A DNA stretch of 64,000 nucleotides from positions 1,736,001 through 1,800,000 of the forward strand of contig NZ_CP017481.1 in NCBI RefSeq assembly GCF_002307355.1, in the 5' to 3' direction. Of this stretch, positions 1 through 9,008 are shown in pieces. The number at the start of each line of letters is the position of its first letter. The stretch's first letter is position 1. A program made the translations under genes and the position numbers. The notes beneath the pieces are model-generated. The model made no database searches. It was not told where the DNA came from and worked only from the letters and a program-made list of their open reading frames with translations. The stretch comes from Pectobacterium polaris (GTDB lineage Bacteria > Pseudomonadota > Gammaproteobacteria > Enterobacterales > Enterobacteriaceae).

Positions 1-416
1 TGCGCTGGCATGACGAAGTGGTGGCGCTGGTGAATAGTTCACCGCAGCAGCCAGCCGAGATTATTGGACATCATAAGACGGCCACCGCCGTGGCGGCATG
101 CGACACAACGCAGGAAACTGCGCTGGCGAATCACGCTGGCTTGCCTGATTCGCCGTCTGCCCAGTCGCTGTTGCGCGTGTGGGCGCAGGCGCTACATCTC
201 AGTGAATCTATCGTCAGTGAATCCGGCCTCTGGTCGCAGACGCTGTGTGAAAGCGGTGTCGATTCGCTCCAGCGTATTGCACTGGCACAGGCATTGAGCC
301 GGGCGTTAGCGCAGCCGGTGAGCGTGGCGTTATTACAACGCTACCCTTCACCGCAGGCGCTGAGCGGGTATCTGGCACAATCGAGGGTTACCGCCAATGA
401 GGAAACGCTGTCATGA
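1..416 (+). CDS. C-terminal part of a carrier-protein-containing NRPS/PKS-type enzyme (5' truncated by window)
   Basis: The frame is open to the left edge, so the true start lies outside the window; the GTG at 18 is only an internal codon. The last 80 or so residues look like a phosphopantetheine carrier domain: helix-rich, with the attachment motif G-V-D-S-L (the Ser carries the 4'-phosphopantetheine arm) at about codons 85-89 counted from that GTG. The residues before it are linker-like and I do not recognise them. The stop overlaps the next start (ATGA), so it is translationally coupled to the adenylation protein downstream and the carrier is probably that protein's partner. The upstream domain could be a ligase, ketosynthase or other module; it cannot be told from here. 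Confidence 0.7.
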   Translation, partial: RWHDEVVALVNSSPQQPAEIIGHHKTATAVAACDTTQETALANHAGLPDSPSAQSLLRVWAQALHLSESIVSESGLWSQTLCESGVDSLQRIALAQALSRALAQPVSVALLQRYPSPQALSGYLAQSRVTANEETLS

Positions 417-2527
417 CAGGGAACGATGAAGCCGTAGGGAACCCGCTGGCGGATATCCAACAGCCCACGGCCTTCGGGCAGCGGGTGGGTGCCGCGCACG
501 GTGAACAGCGGCACAGCAGTGAGCTGATTCAGCACTATCCTGCTTCGCTGGTGAGCGCAGCATGGAGCTGGCTGCTGTACAAATATAGCGGTGAAGAGCA
601 GGTGTGCGCCGCGTTCGTCACGGCCGATCTTCCTGACAACGTAAGGCCGCTGATCGTGCATTTTCACCAGCGCGATCGTCTCGTCAGCGAGTGGATCGCC
701 GCTGTGGGATCGTCGTGCGATCCGCAGTCTGCACCAGAGATGCTGGCCGCAGATACCCAGCATGCGCTGTTTAGCAGCCTGCTGATCGTGGGGGAGAGTG
801 CATCGTTACCTGTGGTAGTACAAAAAGCGGCGCAAAACGTGGCGCTGATCGTACAGGTTCAGAACGATCGGTTAATTCTGACGGCACCTGACGGGCAGTT
901 CGACAATCGGCAGCTACAGCGTATTGCCCGCGATCTGACGCAGCTACTTGATGGCCTGCTGGCACCGCGCTGGGAACGGCTGGAACAGATTCGCCTCAGC
1001 CCACAGGTGGTGCCGCTACCAGACGGGACGACGACGCACGCGCTACATGATGAATTGCTGGCACGCCTTGCTCAGGAAGCGCGTCAGGATCGCGTGGCGA
1101 TCGTCTTTCAGGAGCGCGAAATACCCTATCGGGAGCTGTTGCAACGCGTGGCGCTGATTCAACAGGCGCTGGTTGCACAGGGCGTGACGGCTGGTCAGCG
1201 CGTGGGGCTGCACCTTAGCCGCCAGCCTGACACCGTTGCGGCGCTGTTGGCCTGTCTGTTTTCTCAGGTGACGTTTGTGCCGCTGGAGCCGGATTTTCCG
1301 GGGGAGCGTCTACAGGCGATTCAGCAGGAAGCGGCGTTGGCAGCGGTCTTGCAGGACGGTTATACCGGCGGCTCGCTGGCGTTTGACTGTCCGATACTGA
1401 ACCTCTGCGATTTACCGTACGCCGCCAGTGATTCCACGGCGAGCGTACAGCTGGCGCGGACTGGTGGGCCGGAAACCGCGGCCTACATGATGTTTACCTC
1501 CGGCTCGACGGGGAAACCAAAAGGCGTGGTGATTGGTCAGCGGGCGCTGCAAACCTTTATTCATGCCAGCGTCGATCGGCTGGCTTTAACGGATAAAGCC
1601 AACTGGCTGCTGATTACCACGCTGGCGTTTGATATCTCCATGCTGGAAGTGTTTGCGCCGCTGTGGGTCGGCGGTGTGCAGCACCTGACCACGCATGAGG
1701 AGTACAAAGATCCGCAGGCGGTCGCAGCGTATTTGCAGACTCGGCCGGAGATCAACATCTTGCAGGCCACGCCTGCGTTTTGGCGCATGATGTTCAAGGC
1801 GGGCTGGCAGGGTAAACCCGACTTGGTGGCGCTATGCGGTGGTGAAGCACTGGATCTGCGCTTGGCACAGCGTCTGGTCAGCCGTTGCAGGACGCTGTGG
1901 AATTGCTATGGGCCAACCGAAGCGACAATTTGGTCGCAGATGGCGCAGATTGATGGCGCGGCGTTGGAGAACCAGCACACGGTCGCGCTGGGCAACACGC
2001 TGGCGGGTTATCAGCATCTGGTGATCGATGACGATCGTCATCCGCTGGCGGAAGGGATGGTCGGCGAACTGTGCATTCTCGGTGACGCGCTGAGCAGCGG
2101 ATACTGGCAGCGTGACGATCTGACGCAGGATCGTTTTATTCAGCAGGAGGAATCCGGGCAGCGAATGTACCGCACCGGCGATAAAGTCCGGCTGTTGGCG
2201 GACGATCGCTATCAGTATCTGGGGCGTTTCGACGATCAGGTTAAATTACGAGGATTTCGCATCGAGTTAGGGGAGATCGAGGCGCAATTGAAGCGGATCG
2301 AACAGGTGCAGGATGCGGCTGTCAAACTTCAGGGGGAAGGAGATGAGGCGGTGCTGGTCGGTTACGTGGAATATAAACCCGGCTCGGAGATGACCAAGCT
2401 GGCGCTGCGCAAACAGCTGCATCAGTTCTTACCAGCTTACATGGTGCCTGGACGCATTGTGGTGCTCGACAAGCTGCCCAAAACCGGCAGCGGTAAGGTC
2501 GATCGCAAGCGTTTGACGGACGTCTGA
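413..2527 (+). CDS. NRPS adenylation-domain protein with a degenerate N-terminal region
   Basis: This 704-residue protein activates an amino or related acid as its AMP ester for loading onto a carrier protein. From about residue 215 onward a full adenylation domain is visible: core A3 (FTSGSTGKPKG), A4 (FDIS), A5 (NCYGPTEATIWS), A7 (YRTGD), A8 (KLRGFRIELGEIE) and A10 (TGSGKVDRK, with the catalytic Lys). The first 200 or so residues resemble the tail of a condensation-type domain, but no HHxxxDG motif is present, so this part is probably inactive or structural. There is no carrier or thioesterase domain after A10; the carrier must come from another protein, most simply the one encoded just upstream, whose stop overlaps this start. 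The substrate is not assigned. Confidence 0.85.
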   Translation: MTGNDEAVGNPLADIQQPTAFGQRVGAAHGEQRHSSELIQHYPASLVSAAWSWLLYKYSGEEQVCAAFVTADLPDNVRPLIVHFHQRDRLVSEWIAAVGSSCDPQSAPEMLAADTQHALFSSLLIVGESASLPVVVQKAAQNVALIVQVQNDRLILTAPDGQFDNRQLQRIARDLTQLLDGLLAPRWERLEQIRLSPQVVPLPDGTTTHALHDELLARLAQEARQDRVAIVFQEREIPYRELLQRVALIQQALVAQGVTAGQRVGLHLSRQPDTVAALLACLFSQVTFVPLEPDFPGERLQAIQQEAALAAVLQDGYTGGSLAFDCPILNLCDLPYAASDSTASVQLARTGGPETAAYMMFTSGSTGKPKGVVIGQRALQTFIHASVDRLALTDKANWLLITTLAFDISMLEVFAPLWVGGVQHLTTHEEYKDPQAVAAYLQTRPEINILQATPAFWRMMFKAGWQGKPDLVALCGGEALDLRLAQRLVSRCRTLWNCYGPTEATIWSQMAQIDGAALENQHTVALGNTLAGYQHLVIDDDRHPLAEGMVGELCILGDALSSGYWQRDDLTQDRFIQQEESGQRMYRTGDKVRLLADDRYQYLGRFDDQVKLRGFRIELGEIEAQLKRIEQVQDAAVKLQGEGDEAVLVGYVEYKPGSEMTKLALRKQLHQFLPAYMVPGRIVVLDKLPKTGSGKVDRKRLTDV

Positions 2528-2639
2528 TAGTCAGTGGGGCAGCGGTGCTGCTATTTCACTGCGATGAGCGGTTTCCTTATATACAAATAATATAGGGAGC
2601 GAAATTGGGGTTGGTCGTTATCCGGCGTAAGAAATTATG

Positions 2640-2905
2640 CAGAGGAGATAGCAGGCTTAGGATGAGCCGCATGGATGCGGCGAAAGCTTGCGCCACGTCG
2701 GGAACGTGTCGCAAGCGGTCCGTTAAGCCTGATACCGACGAAGGCATCGCGCAGCGACATAATTTAGCCAAAAGCCAGGGTTCACAGGGCGACGGCGCTG
2801 AGCCGCCCTGTGTCGGGCGCGTGCTACGAGGTAGCATGAAAATGACGGTATTGTTGCGCACGAAACTGTCTCCGCGTTCACATAAATGTGACTAGGAGAC
2901 AGCAC
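2640..2905. repeat. Array of five hairpins after the NRPS genes (probable interspersed repeat or structured RNA)
   Basis: No convincing gene lies between 2528 and 2922. The stretch holds five inverted repeats: CCGCAT/ATGCGG at 2667-2680 (2-nt loop); GCTTGCG/CGCAAGC at 2686-2716 with an inner CACGT/ACGTG; CACAGGGCG/CGCCCTGTG at 2783-2812; GCTAC/GTAGC at 2823-2835; and CTGTCTCC/GGAGACAG at 2866-2902 with an inner TCACAT/ATGTGA. It lies between two convergent genes, so the last hairpin could act as a terminator. Short ORFs here look accidental. Confidence 0.5.
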
Positions 2906-2922
2906 GATGAGCGGGGTGAAGC

Positions 2923-5004
2923 TTACTGGTGATCCTGATCGGCGTCATCGCCAAACGTGATCGCACGTCCACGCGCATCCATTTGCGCTTTATCGCGGCT
3001 AAAGCCCATTTTGGCGCGAACGCCGCCCAGCATGCCGCTGCGTTGATAGATTTCGTTCGCACGATCGTGGTTGTACTGGCTATCAGGGCTGATTTCCAAC
3101 GCGCGGTCGATCCACACTTTGGCCAGATAGCTATTCTGGGCGACGCCCGCGCCGTTACGGAAAGCATACGAGTAATAACCTGCCGCATAGTCGCGGTTAT
3201 CATCATCATCGTCGTTCCATAATTCGGGCAGGACGACATCCACACAGACAGTCTGATCTTCCGCAATGTTGCTAAACAGCAGCAGCGTGCTGAGTTCTCT
3301 GGCTGCTCGCGTCCACACCGTTTTCCCCACATTCGGGTGACGCAGTACGCTGAACATCAGTTCGCGCACGCGCTGGTATTGCTCTGGCGACAGCGTTTCA
3401 TTATCTCTGGTCAGGCAATAGGCAATGTTGTACTGGCAAATCTCGTTGCCTGCATCCGCTGCCCGTTCCTGCCAGTAGCTTGATTTTTCCTGATCTTCGT
3501 AAGGTGAAGGATCGCGGCCGTTACGGCGGGAAAGATGACCGGAATAGAGATCCGACAGCGCGGCCATTGAGGAAGCTTCGCCCCAGTTGGCGGCTTCGTG
3601 CAGCAGGAATACGCCCGCTTCTTCAGAAACGAACTCGAACAGGTTTGTGGCCGCTTGACCAAAGTTCGTATCTGATTTCATTACGCGGCAACGGGCAAGC
3701 AGCGCATCGCTATCAAATTGGCCTTTTGAGATACCGTAGAAACCAAATTTACTGGCGAGCGCCGCAATGGTGGTTTCATAGTGTGTATCGCCCCAGTATT
3801 GGCTGCGCTCCAGCCATTTCGGCATTAGGCCAAAAGTATCTTCGATGTGGGCAAAATCCAGACAGCTGATTAACGTGCTGAAGGCATCGCTTTCGGGATC
3901 GGATTCTGGCGGATCAACCTGCCACGCTTCCACCATCAGATCGTAGGCCCGTTGCATATCCGCGATATTCCAGCGAATGCCGTTTTCATCCTCAATGCGT
4001 GCATAGTGGCTGAGGAACCAGGCGTACTGGCGTAAAACACGCGCGCGGGTTTCTGGAAAGAGTTCCAGACTAAGCAGCCAGTCGAATGTTTCCCGACAGT
4101 ACGTGATGCTTTCGGTATCGCCCATGTCTGGAATAAGTCCAGCATAGCCAAGGTAGTCCCAACACTGCGTCACACGCAGGCTGTTACGTTCCTGCTCTGT
4201 CAGTGCTTCACACAGTGGCCCATCAATAAATTGTGTCATGACCTCATGGCTGCCGCCCCAGCGTGGGTACAGGAAGTAAACGCACTCTTTGCGCACTTCT
4301 ACGTCCTGTGGACGAACGGCTAAGGTGGCACGCAGCCAGTAGTGCATAGGCTCTTCCCATTCGTGTTCCTCTCTTGCCGGCAGTGAAGCGGGCAGAGCAA
4401 CAGGAAGCTCAACAAGTTCTTGTGCACCTTCATTACGCAGGTGCTGTAGACCCGCTTCCCACAGCTCGGGCTCAATCTGCGCCTGACGCTGTGCGTAGGT
4501 CAGTGGCTCACCACCTTGTAGTAAGACGCCGAGCCACTGTGGTTCCCCTAAATAGCAGGTCAAACGAAACAGGCGTGAAAAGGTCAGAGCAGGCCGCTGA
4601 TGTAAAGCACTGGCGCGCAGGTATGCCGCGACGCCCAGATCGCGAGCCAGTTCCGCTCCCATCCAGCGATCGTTTTCGACATATTCTCCGCCACTTGAGG
4701 TACGAATCCGCGCAGCGGCGTTCTCCCAATATTGCCCTGTCAGATAAGTGGCGTGATAGCTCTCAGGGCGTGCGGCAACCCATGCCTGCAAGTGCGGCAG
4801 GGTATCGGCATCAGATACCGCTGGGTCAAAGAGCGAATTGATGTGCCAGAGATAGGTATAAGGCAGGTTCGGGCCGTCCAGCCAAACCTGATGTTCTTGT
4901 TCCAGCAGGGTATCAAGTGCATCGAATTGATGCGTCGCGAACATCTCGCGCAGCTGCGCGCGGCGCTTCACCAATGCGGTGAGTGATTCAGAAATTAATG
5001 TCAT
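2923..5004 (-). CDS. DUF4034-like protein of unknown function
   Basis: A 693-residue soluble protein with no signal peptide or membrane segment. The N-terminal ~250 residues (opening with a helix rich in Leu and Arg, then an F-x-x-L-D-x-L-L-E-Q-E-H pattern, then repeated L-T-C-Y-L-G-E and Y-L-R-A helices) recall the DUF4034 family as I know it. The middle (about 430-560) looks like Sel1/TPR-type repeats (A-A-N-W-G-E-A-S-S-M-A-A-L, Y-W-Q-E-R-A-A-D-A-G-N). Such helical repeats usually mediate protein contacts. The ATG at 5004 is followed by a good frame to a TGA at 2923. It is a single gene convergent to the NRPS operon. Function unknown. Confidence 0.6.
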   Translation of the reverse strand: MTLISESLTALVKRRAQLREMFATHQFDALDTLLEQEHQVWLDGPNLPYTYLWHINSLFDPAVSDADTLPHLQAWVAARPESYHATYLTGQYWENAAARIRTSSGGEYVENDRWMGAELARDLGVAAYLRASALHQRPALTFSRLFRLTCYLGEPQWLGVLLQGGEPLTYAQRQAQIEPELWEAGLQHLRNEGAQELVELPVALPASLPAREEHEWEEPMHYWLRATLAVRPQDVEVRKECVYFLYPRWGGSHEVMTQFIDGPLCEALTEQERNSLRVTQCWDYLGYAGLIPDMGDTESITYCRETFDWLLSLELFPETRARVLRQYAWFLSHYARIEDENGIRWNIADMQRAYDLMVEAWQVDPPESDPESDAFSTLISCLDFAHIEDTFGLMPKWLERSQYWGDTHYETTIAALASKFGFYGISKGQFDSDALLARCRVMKSDTNFGQAATNLFEFVSEEAGVFLLHEAANWGEASSMAALSDLYSGHLSRRNGRDPSPYEDQEKSSYWQERAADAGNEICQYNIAYCLTRDNETLSPEQYQRVRELMFSVLRHPNVGKTVWTRAARELSTLLLFSNIAEDQTVCVDVVLPELWNDDDDDNRDYAAGYYSYAFRNGAGVAQNSYLAKVWIDRALEISPDSQYNHDRANEIYQRSGMLGGVRAKMGFSRDKAQMDARGRAITFGDDADQDHQ

Positions 5005-5108
5005 AGCGTAAATTCTTAGCCTGTTGTTGAGTCATAATGCCAGCACACGGTGCTTCATCAGCAACATGTGCAGGCAGGATTTCGGGGGTGACTGTGTTGT
5101 ATCTACTT

Positions 5109-5127
5109 GATAATGATTACAGTTATA
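5109..5127. promoter_or_regulatory. Possible Fur box upstream of the DUF4034-like gene
   Basis: The 19-mer starting GATAATGAT matches the classical Fur box at 14 of 19 positions (my count), with a perfect left half and a weak right half. It lies about 105 bp upstream of the start at 5004. If real, iron would repress that gene. The match could be chance in AT-rich DNA. Confidence 0.3.
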
Positions 5128-5793
5128 CCAACAAACCGGTTTTCAGACATCGATATTTACATAAATGTAAATAACCGTTTAAAAATGTGTGAATGAGGGC
5201 GGGGGAAGCGGAGACGGCAGGACGTTGCTGGTTTAGATCGTTGCCTGAAAGTCGACTCTGGGTGGACAAATGGCAAAATTTTTAAACTGCCGCGCTAACG
5301 CCATACTTTGGTATTCAATACTTCCACATTGATGAGGCATAAATAAAATTGTCATAAAACCATGATAGTCTATCAATATTATCGAATTTCTATGCTAATA
5401 ATTTATCTTCTAATTATACTCTCAGTAGTGAATATCCATCCCAATCGTATTTCCTCTCTGTACTTCCTCATTGCGTAGTAGATATTTATCGAATTAAATA
5501 ACCAAAAATAACTATTTTTTTAGTTTTTTAACATGAATAACGATGTGTATTGTAATTAACGTCCTGTTTCTAATGTTTTCTTCTCGTTTAAAATTGATGC
5601 TATTTCAATAAGGTAGGCGAAATTAAAAAATAAACAAAAAATTTTCACCCCTATTGAAGAGTTGTCTTCAACGAATAGAATCGAGCTGTTGGTCTATTTA
5701 ATTGAAATAAATATAGCGTGTGGTCTTTTGATTGTTGCACTTGGTTTACTAGGGAAAGTATACCCCCAACTCTATGGTACATAGGAGATAACC
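5128..5793. other. AT-rich intergenic region upstream of the phosphonate operon
   Basis: About 670 bp with no plausible gene. It is clearly AT-richer than the flanking genes. A weak Pho-box-like 18-mer beginning TTGTCAT sits at 5349-5366. A possible promoter (TTGCAC at 5735-5740, 18-bp spacer, TATACC at 5759-5764) precedes aepX. GGAGAT at 5783-5788 is a good ribosome binding site for the ATG at 5794. All regulatory calls here are weak. Confidence 0.35.
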
Positions 5794-6726
5794 ATGTCTA
5801 TCATTTTATCTAATCATACCCCAACGGATTCCTATAAGGGGTGCACGCCGGGTTCACGCCGCAGTGCGCTCCGTGAATTATTACAGCAGCAAAAAGGCAT
5901 TCGTGTGATGGAGGCTCACAGTCCGCTTTCTGCTTTATTAATAGAACAAGCCGCTTATGAAGATGGCGATATTCATTATCAATTTGATGCGTTTTGGTCG
6001 AGTTCACTCACGGATTCGACTCTGCGGGGGAAACCCGATACCGAACTGGTGGATATCAGCCATCGTTTCCATGCCATTACGGAAATATTTGATGTCACCA
6101 CTCGGCCATTAATTTTTGACGGCGATACTGGCGGACAAACGGAGCATTTGGCCCACCGCATCCGGGCTGCCGAAAATCTGGGTATTTCCGCCATGATTAT
6201 CGAAGATAAAACGGGCCTGAAGAAGAACTCTTTATTTGGTAACGATGTAAAGCAAACGCAGGCTTCTATAGAGGATTTTTGCGAAAAAATTACGACGGCC
6301 AAAAAGGCACAGCTGACACCTGAGTTTATGCTGATCGCGCGTATTGAGAGCCTGATTCTGGACGTCGGTATGGAGGATGCGCTAAACCGTGCCTTGCATT
6401 ATGCTGATGCCGGTGCTGATGGCATTATGATCCACAGTCGGCATAAGAACCCTTCTGAAATTTTAACGTTCGCCAGACAATTCCGCGATAGCTACCCCCA
6501 TTTACCGTTAGTTTGTGTTCCAACCAGTTTTAACGATATTACTTTCGATCAGCTGATTGATGGTGGATTCAATATCGTTATTTACGCCAACCATATGTTA
6601 CGTGCGGCTTATCCTGCCATGAAATCCATTCTGCCAGAAATCCTCAAGCATGGTCGAACGTTGGAAGTTGAGGATAAATGCATGTCGATAAAAGACATTC
6701 TGGATCTTATACCCGGTACGCGATAA
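5794..6726 (+). CDS. aepX: Phosphoenolpyruvate phosphomutase (PEP mutase)
   Basis: The enzyme interconverts phosphoenolpyruvate and phosphonopyruvate and forms the C-P bond that opens nearly all phosphonate biosynthesis. The 310 residues fit the isocitrate-lyase/PEP-mutase superfamily: F-D-G-D-T-G-G at 108-114 supplies the Mg-binding acids, and E-D-K-T-G-L-K-K-N-S at 137-146 is the mutase signature (EDKxxxKxNS), which separates it from phosphonopyruvate hydrolases and methylisocitrate lyases. The first 30 residues are an extra, poorly conserved tail. The equilibrium strongly favours PEP, so biosynthesis needs a pulling step, supplied by the decarboxylase encoded next. It is followed by a 180-bp AT-rich gap and then the rest of the operon. 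Confidence 0.9.
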   Translation: MSIILSNHTPTDSYKGCTPGSRRSALRELLQQQKGIRVMEAHSPLSALLIEQAAYEDGDIHYQFDAFWSSSLTDSTLRGKPDTELVDISHRFHAITEIFDVTTRPLIFDGDTGGQTEHLAHRIRAAENLGISAMIIEDKTGLKKNSLFGNDVKQTQASIEDFCEKITTAKKAQLTPEFMLIARIESLILDVGMEDALNRALHYADAGADGIMIHSRHKNPSEILTFARQFRDSYPHLPLVCVPTSFNDITFDQLIDGGFNIVIYANHMLRAAYPAMKSILPEILKHGRTLEVEDKCMSIKDILDLIPGTR

Positions 6727-6906
6727 CGCGCTATATTAGGGTGTCAGTATAATTATTTTATAACGCTATTATTTAGCGCTGTAGGCTTATTTCTGTTTTT
6801 AAGAGAAAGCCATTATATTGCCCCTAATTATCCGCACCACATAATGAAAAATCCAAGGCGTTATCATCGCTATTAAATACAGCGTGATGCGAAGGGGAGG
6901 TTTATT

Positions 6907-8061
6907 GTGATTGACCCGAATAAGCTTATCGAATTTCTTGTTCAACGTGGCGTGCATTTCTTCAGTGGCGTCCCTGATTCATTATTAAAAGCATTTTGTC
7001 TGGCGATTGGAAGTAATAATAGCGGGCTTGCACACCGTATCGCGAGTAATGAAGGTTGCGCGGTGGGCATGGCGATGGGGCATTATCTGTCGACGCGAAC
7101 GCTGCCCGTGGTCTATATGCAAAACTCGGGATTGGGCAATGCGATCAATCCCCTCTGCTCTCTAGCTACGCCGGATGTTTATGGCATTCCGCTGTTACTC
7201 ATTATTGGCTGGCGTGGCGAAGTCGATGAGAGCGGTAAGCAACTGCACGATGAGCCGCAGCATGTCATGCAGGGGCGAGTCACATTGCCTCAGCTCAATG
7301 TGCTGGATATTCCGTATATCGTGCTGGATAGCCATAACAGGCCGCCGTGGGATGATATTCAGGCGTTGCTCCAGCGTGCGCATGACGAACACCGGCCTGT
7401 GGCGCTGGTGGTGAGAAAAAATACCTTTTCCTCGCCAGAAGCCCCCGTCAACCCAACGGCTGAGACGACGCTGATGCGGCGAGAAGCCATCGTCGCGGCC
7501 TGCCTGAACGTACTGCCATCTCATCTCCCTATCGTCAGCACCACGGGCATGTTGTCCCGTGAACTCTATGAACTGCGCGAACAGCGCGGGGAAGGACATC
7601 AGCGAGATTTTTTGACCGTCGGTGGAATGGGCCTTGCCAGCCAGATCGCACTGGGCCTGTGTGATGCGCAGCCGCAGCGGAAAGTCGTGTGTCTGGATGG
7701 CGATGGGGCATTGCTGATGCACATGGGCGGGCTGACGAACACCGCCCAGGCAAGCAACCTGATACATATCGTTATCAACAACGGTGCCCATGACTCCGTA
7801 GGAGGACAGCCCACGGCGGCGTCTCGCTTACCGCTGGCACCTATCGCTGCCGCCAGCGGCTATGGCGCAACGTACTACGCCGAGACAGAAGAGGCCTTAC
7901 AGGCTGCGCTGCAACAGGCGTTGCAGGCGCAACATAGTCAATTCATTGAGGTGCAATGCCGCGTGGGTCATCGCAGCGATCTGGGGCGGCCAGCGACCTC
8001 GCCCGCGCAAAACCGCGATGCATTTATGCAGTTTCTTAATACGCTCCCTCAGACCTCTTGA
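6907..8061 (+). CDS. aepY: Phosphonopyruvate decarboxylase (thiamine-diphosphate enzyme)
   Basis: Predicted to decarboxylate phosphonopyruvate irreversibly to phosphonoacetaldehyde and CO2, which drives the PEP mutase forward. The 384 residues show the N-terminal pyrimidine-binding domain (F-S-G-V-P-D-S near 19-25; catalytic-type Glu in S-N-E-G at 47-50) and the C-terminal ThDP motif G-D-G at 265 with N-N at 291-292. The length matches the phosphonopyruvate/sulfopyruvate decarboxylase group, in which the middle domain is missing. The start is a GTG at 6907 with AGGGGAGG upstream. Sulfopyruvate decarboxylase is the main alternative, but a PEP mutase next door and the phn genes downstream favour the phosphonate role. 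Confidence 0.87.
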   Translation: MIDPNKLIEFLVQRGVHFFSGVPDSLLKAFCLAIGSNNSGLAHRIASNEGCAVGMAMGHYLSTRTLPVVYMQNSGLGNAINPLCSLATPDVYGIPLLLIIGWRGEVDESGKQLHDEPQHVMQGRVTLPQLNVLDIPYIVLDSHNRPPWDDIQALLQRAHDEHRPVALVVRKNTFSSPEAPVNPTAETTLMRREAIVAACLNVLPSHLPIVSTTGMLSRELYELREQRGEGHQRDFLTVGGMGLASQIALGLCDAQPQRKVVCLDGDGALLMHMGGLTNTAQASNLIHIVINNGAHDSVGGQPTAASRLPLAPIAAASGYGATYYAETEEALQAALQQALQAQHSQFIEVQCRVGHRSDLGRPATSPAQNRDAFMQFLNTLPQTS

Positions 8062-8114
8062 TGAGTGGCAATACCCTGAGTATTGCCCACCCCTTAGCGA
8101 CAAGGATTGCCGAT

Positions 8115-9008
8115 ATGACTCATTCTGTTTCTTTAGTTGGTGTTGGTGTATTAGGAAAAGCGATCTCGCTCAGACTATTACAGCGGCATTTTTCGCTTAG
8201 CGTGTTCAACCGGACTCACCGCAAAGCGAACGAGATTGCTGCCGAAGGTGCTCAAGCTGTCCCCGAACTGCACCAGCTGTTCACGCAGGAAAAACAAATT
8301 GTGCTCATCTGCCTGAAGGATGCGGAGGCGATACGTGACGTTTTTCAGTCTGAAGAGGTCATACAGAAGCTGACCCGCTATCGTCCTGTGTTACTCAATA
8401 TCAGCACGATAGGGCCGGAAGAGAGCCGCTGTATGGAGGCCTTTTTTCACCAGCACGGCGCGCATTATGTGGAATGTCCGGTGTCGGGCGGGCCAGAGGG
8501 CGCGCGGCAGGGCAAGCTTGCTGCCTGGGTCGGGCCTTGTGAGGATGACGTTGCCAGCGCGGTTAACGACGTCATCACCAGCCTGTCGGATCACTACGTG
8601 CTGATGGCGAGTAACCACTGCGCACAGACCATGAAGGTGATTAATAACTATTGTGAGGCGGTGCATCTGCTGGTGGCGGCGGAAGCACTATTGCTGGCGG
8701 AAGCCCACGACATCGCCCCGGAGGTGCTGGCAAACGCGTTGACGTTGGGGCGCGGACGCTCGACCTACATGGAAGTGATGCTGGATCGCTATCTGAACCC
8801 GCGTGAAGCCGTGTCTGTCCCGTTATCCATTCGCCTGAAAGATCTCGATCTGGCACAGACGCTTTTCCAGCGCTCGACGATTCAAAGCGAATTCTTCGAT
8901 ACGGCGCGGCAGTGCTATCAAAACACGGCGGATCTCTCGGCCGAGCCTCAGGATCAAACGGCCTGCTTTTCTTACCTCTCACGGACGTTGCCAGCGGGGA
9001 GGGACTAG
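8115..9008 (+). CDS. NAD(P)-dependent beta-hydroxyacid dehydrogenase-family oxidoreductase
   Basis: A 297-residue member of the 3-hydroxyisobutyrate/tartronate-semialdehyde dehydrogenase family. The N-terminal Rossmann motif is G-V-G-V-L-G-K, followed by V-F-N-R-T at the end of strand 2; N-R-T with an Arg two residues on suggests NADP. The substrate motif E-C-P-V-S-G-G-P-E-G-A is present, and the catalytic Lys is in M-K-V-I-N-N-Y. The ATG at 8115 is chosen because AAGGA lies 8 nt upstream; a longer frame begins at 8058/8061, overlapping the decarboxylase stop. Its place after mutase and decarboxylase suggests reduction of phosphonoacetaldehyde to hydroxyethylphosphonate, or action on a phosphonolactate-type hydroxyacid. 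This is inference: known phosphonoacetaldehyde reductases are of other families. Confidence 0.75.
   Translation: MTHSVSLVGVGVLGKAISLRLLQRHFSLSVFNRTHRKANEIAAEGAQAVPELHQLFTQEKQIVLICLKDAEAIRDVFQSEEVIQKLTRYRPVLLNISTIGPEESRCMEAFFHQHGAHYVECPVSGGPEGARQGKLAAWVGPCEDDVASAVNDVITSLSDHYVLMASNHCAQTMKVINNYCEAVHLLVAAEALLLAEAHDIAPEVLANALTLGRGRSTYMEVMLDRYLNPREAVSVPLSIRLKDLDLAQTLFQRSTIQSEFFDTARQCYQNTADLSAEPQDQTACFSYLSRTLPAGRD

Noticed and set aside
5794..6726. Phosphonopyruvate hydrolase or methylisocitrate lyase instead of PEP mutase
   Set aside because: The EDKxxxKxNS loop of mutases is intact, and methylisocitrate lyases have a K-K-C-G-H motif that is absent.
6907..8061. Sulfopyruvate decarboxylase
   Set aside because: Same fold, but the PEP mutase upstream and the phn genes downstream make phosphonopyruvate the likelier substrate; no sulfonate genes are near.
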